From contig NC_015164.1 of assembly GCF_000190575.1 (NCBI RefSeq), positions 1,054,001-1,118,000 of the forward strand: DNA of 64,000 nt, given 5' to 3'. A program made the position numbers and the translations under genes. The stretch comes from Phocaeicola salanitronis DSM 18170 (GTDB lineage: Bacteria > Bacteroidota > Bacteroidia > Bacteroidales > Bacteroidaceae). Positions 62,424-64,000 of this stretch are shown one piece after another. Positions within the stretch are counted from its first letter, which is position 1; every line of letters begins with the position of its first letter. The notes under the pieces are model-generated. The model did no database searches, had not been told where the DNA came from, and saw only the letters and a list, made by a program, of their open reading frames with translations.

Positions 62424-62480
62424 TTTTCACCACATAGGACACAGAGTAAATAATTAAAAAACTCTATGTCCTCTGTGGTG
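62424..62480. repeat. CACATAGGACACAGAG-type inverted repeat
   Basis: The arms 62424-62445 and 62459-62480 pair with one or two mismatches. They separate the DUF4861 and metallophosphoesterase genes and probably terminate both. Member of the CACAGAG family. Confidence 0.7.
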
Positions 62481-62501
62481 AAATATTAAGACAAAAAAAC
62501 A

Positions 62502-64000
62502 TCACTCGCCCGTTATCCGATCCTTCTCCAAATCAATGCGAAAATGACCACTCGGCTCCCCGTTTAAGAAACATTCAAATATATCGGCTATCTCACGCAA
62601 GTGTATGATAAGTTCATCGTTTACCGCTGAATATCGAACGGCATCGAACAACATACGGTATTCCTGCATACGTTTCTCAGGAATCCAGCGCAAAGCCAAC
62701 TTATCAGCATAACGCAACCGATAAAGATCCAAAATCAAATCATAGCCCTTCCAGTCTGTCTCCCATTCTTCCGGTTCTTCACCCGTTATCTCAGCCATAA
62801 GTTGAGCACCTGTCTTATCAATCATTTCTTCACGTACCGCTTCGGGCAAGTCCTTTGGAATGAAACGCACCCGTACCAAGTCACGGAATTGCCAATCACA
62901 AAACTCCGCATAATCCTTCGATGCCAAAGCTTCTTTGCTCCACACCGGCTTCTTTCCCGCCCGCATGTCATACTCATATTCTTTCTCATAAAGACCGAAC
63001 AAGCGATCAAATCCGGGAACAGAATCGACCAATACCGTTTCTACCTCAAAGTGCATATCATCTTCCGCGGTCAGAATCTTATAAGCGGGGATGCAAGTAG
63101 CAATGGACGGCACTTGAATATTATACAAACACTTCCCATTCTTTCCCCGCTTCACGCCGGTATCATTCACGTGCATGTGACCTGCCACGTGAAGGCGGAT
63201 ACCTGCTTCCAAAAAGGCTTCTGACACTTCCTCACTGGGTACCCGGTGTAAATCAAATTTCTTGCTTCCCCAAGCCTTACGCACCAGCTCAGAAGCACCG
63301 TCATTGAAATCCGCCAACGGATAATGCGAATAAGCCACTAATATCTTGTTTCTTATCTTTGCCTCGGAAGCCACTTTCCGCACCCACGGAAGAATGAACT
63401 CCTTATACTTTAACACATTATTATAGCCCACGCTCGAACCTTCGTAAGTCTGTACACCGTTTTTTACCGGACCCGGCAGGTAGACTCCTCCATCAATCGC
63501 CAAAAGCCAAAGCCCTTCTACCGGCTCCACCAAATAGCTGGCATCAATGGCCTTCAACGAATCACACAACGTATATTCACGTTTTTCCAACGCTCCTTCA
63601 CGCAAGGCTTCCTGATAGCTGTAGTCCTCATACCGATAAGAAGTGAAAGGCGTTTCCCAATACAAATATTCCGGCTGGGGATAAAATCCGAAAGCGGCAT
63701 AACATTGCATCTCGTCAACATATCCGGCACAACGGTTCTCTTGCACAGTACGGCTTCCATCCGAACGGAGGAAATCGTGCTCCTCGTTCTGCATGCCGAA
63801 CGGACGTACCGGGTCGTGATTACCCGTGGTCACAAAAAACTTCATTCCGAAACGTTCCTGATACCCCTCTAAAATCTCCTTGACTTTCTCTTGGTTCACA
63901 AATTGCCCGTTATCGGTCAAGTCTCCCGGAAGAACCACCAAGCTTATTCCTCGTTTGGCGGCATCCTCCAATGCAGCTATCAAGGCGTAATAATTCTCAT
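62502..64000 (-). CDS. Calcineurin-like metallophosphoesterase, 5' end outside window
   Basis: At least 499 residues are visible and the frame is still open at the right edge (ENYYALIAALEDAAKR), so the start lies beyond. The metal-binding motifs present are GDLTDNG, TTGNHDP, AYSHYP and GHMHVND. The first Asp-x-His motif must be upstream of the window. The C-terminal 190 residues (after about the GHMH motif) are helical and not typical of a minimal phosphoesterase. The protein may be periplasmic or cytoplasmic. Bacteroidetes homologues often sit near carbohydrate loci. Confidence 0.85.
   Translation of the reverse strand, partial: ENYYALIAALEDAAKRGISLVVLPGDLTDNGQFVNQEKVKEILEGYQERFGMKFFVTTGNHDPVRPFGMQNEEHDFLRSDGSRTVQENRCAGYVDEMQCYAAFGFYPQPEYLYWETPFTSYRYEDYSYQEALREGALEKREYTLCDSLKAIDASYLVEPVEGLWLLAIDGGVYLPGPVKNGVQTYEGSSVGYNNVLKYKEFILPWVRKVASEAKIRNKILVAYSHYPLADFNDGASELVRKAWGSKKFDLHRVPSEEVSEAFLEAGIRLHVAGHMHVNDTGVKRGKNGKCLYNIQVPSIATCIPAYKILTAEDDMHFEVETVLVDSVPGFDRLFGLYEKEYEYDMRAGKKPVWSKEALASKDYAEFCDWQFRDLVRVRFIPKDLPEAVREEMIDKTGAQLMAEITGEEPEEWETDWKGYDLILDLYRLRYADKLALRWIPEKRMQEYRMLFDAVRYSAVNDELIIHLREIADIFECFLNGEPSGHFRIDLEKDRITGE

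Overview
The window is a chromosomal segment of a Bacteroidales bacterium, most likely a gut Bacteroides or Phocaeicola relative. The signs are promoters with the Bacteroides -7 box TAnnTTTG, a galM / sugar MFS / galK operon, a reverse-rubrerythrin next to a Fur-family regulator, many SPII lipoproteins with an acidic stretch after the Cys, AraC regulators, GH95/GH88/GH97 enzymes, and intergenic inverted repeats of the CACAGAGG and AAGAATGAAG types. There are no rRNA or tRNA genes.

Layout. 1-3456: galactose operon (galM partial, transporter, galK). 3532-8217: metal-domain AraC regulator, LolC/E-type permease, aminotransferase, fucose-isomerase-like protein. 8311-16850: an AT-rich integrated element of about 8.5 kb. 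16845-20874: the interrupted DUF4494 gene, a YggS-type PLP protein, a dihydroorotate-dehydrogenase-like protein and an acyl-CoA synthetase. 20885-25672: a repeat-rich surface protein, then hisH-hisA-hisF-hisIE-ftsE. 25793-31337: lysC, lysA and valS. 31452-37908: a small lipoprotein, an oxidoreductase/hydrolase group, a broken AraC gene and two hexapeptide acyltransferases. 38014-46165: metallo-hydrolase, lipoproteins, S41 protease, a frameshifted HD protein, nadE, a Fur/PerR-type regulator and rubrerythrin. 46166-47013: REP-like repeats. 47014-54999: rpsA, SIMPL protein, TonB receptor, DUF362 protein, CobW-type GTPase, engB. 55113-64000: a carbohydrate-degradation locus (GH95, GH88, GH97, DUF4861, metallophosphoesterase running off the edge).

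The most interesting part is the element at 8311-16850. It sits in the extreme 5' end of the DUF4494 gene. A 22-bp core with one mismatch, coding for HNWFECK, flanks it. The left copy keeps the old promoter and start codon, now leading to a dead 18-codon peptide. The right end supplies a new ATG and a new promoter-like box, so the gene stays intact. The element carries a tyrosine recombinase whose two halves are joined by an in-phase A_AAA_AAG heptamer, a Rep_trans-like replication protein, two genes for tiny stand-alone NUMOD3 proteins, a serine recombinase, and a cargo pair of outer-membrane barrel and lipoprotein behind a long hairpin leader. An IS66-family element (10253-12847, perfect 8-bp target duplication AAAAAAAC) has split one NUMOD3 gene. 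Removing the IS and one duplication restores a 67-codon frame with two NUMOD3 repeats. I recognise no capsid, relaxase or type IV secretion gene, so it looks like a small integrative replicon of a kind I cannot name.

Three genes (integrase, AraC at 35608, HD protein at 42267) are each interrupted by what looks like one missing base. Sequencing error should be excluded before biology is built on them.
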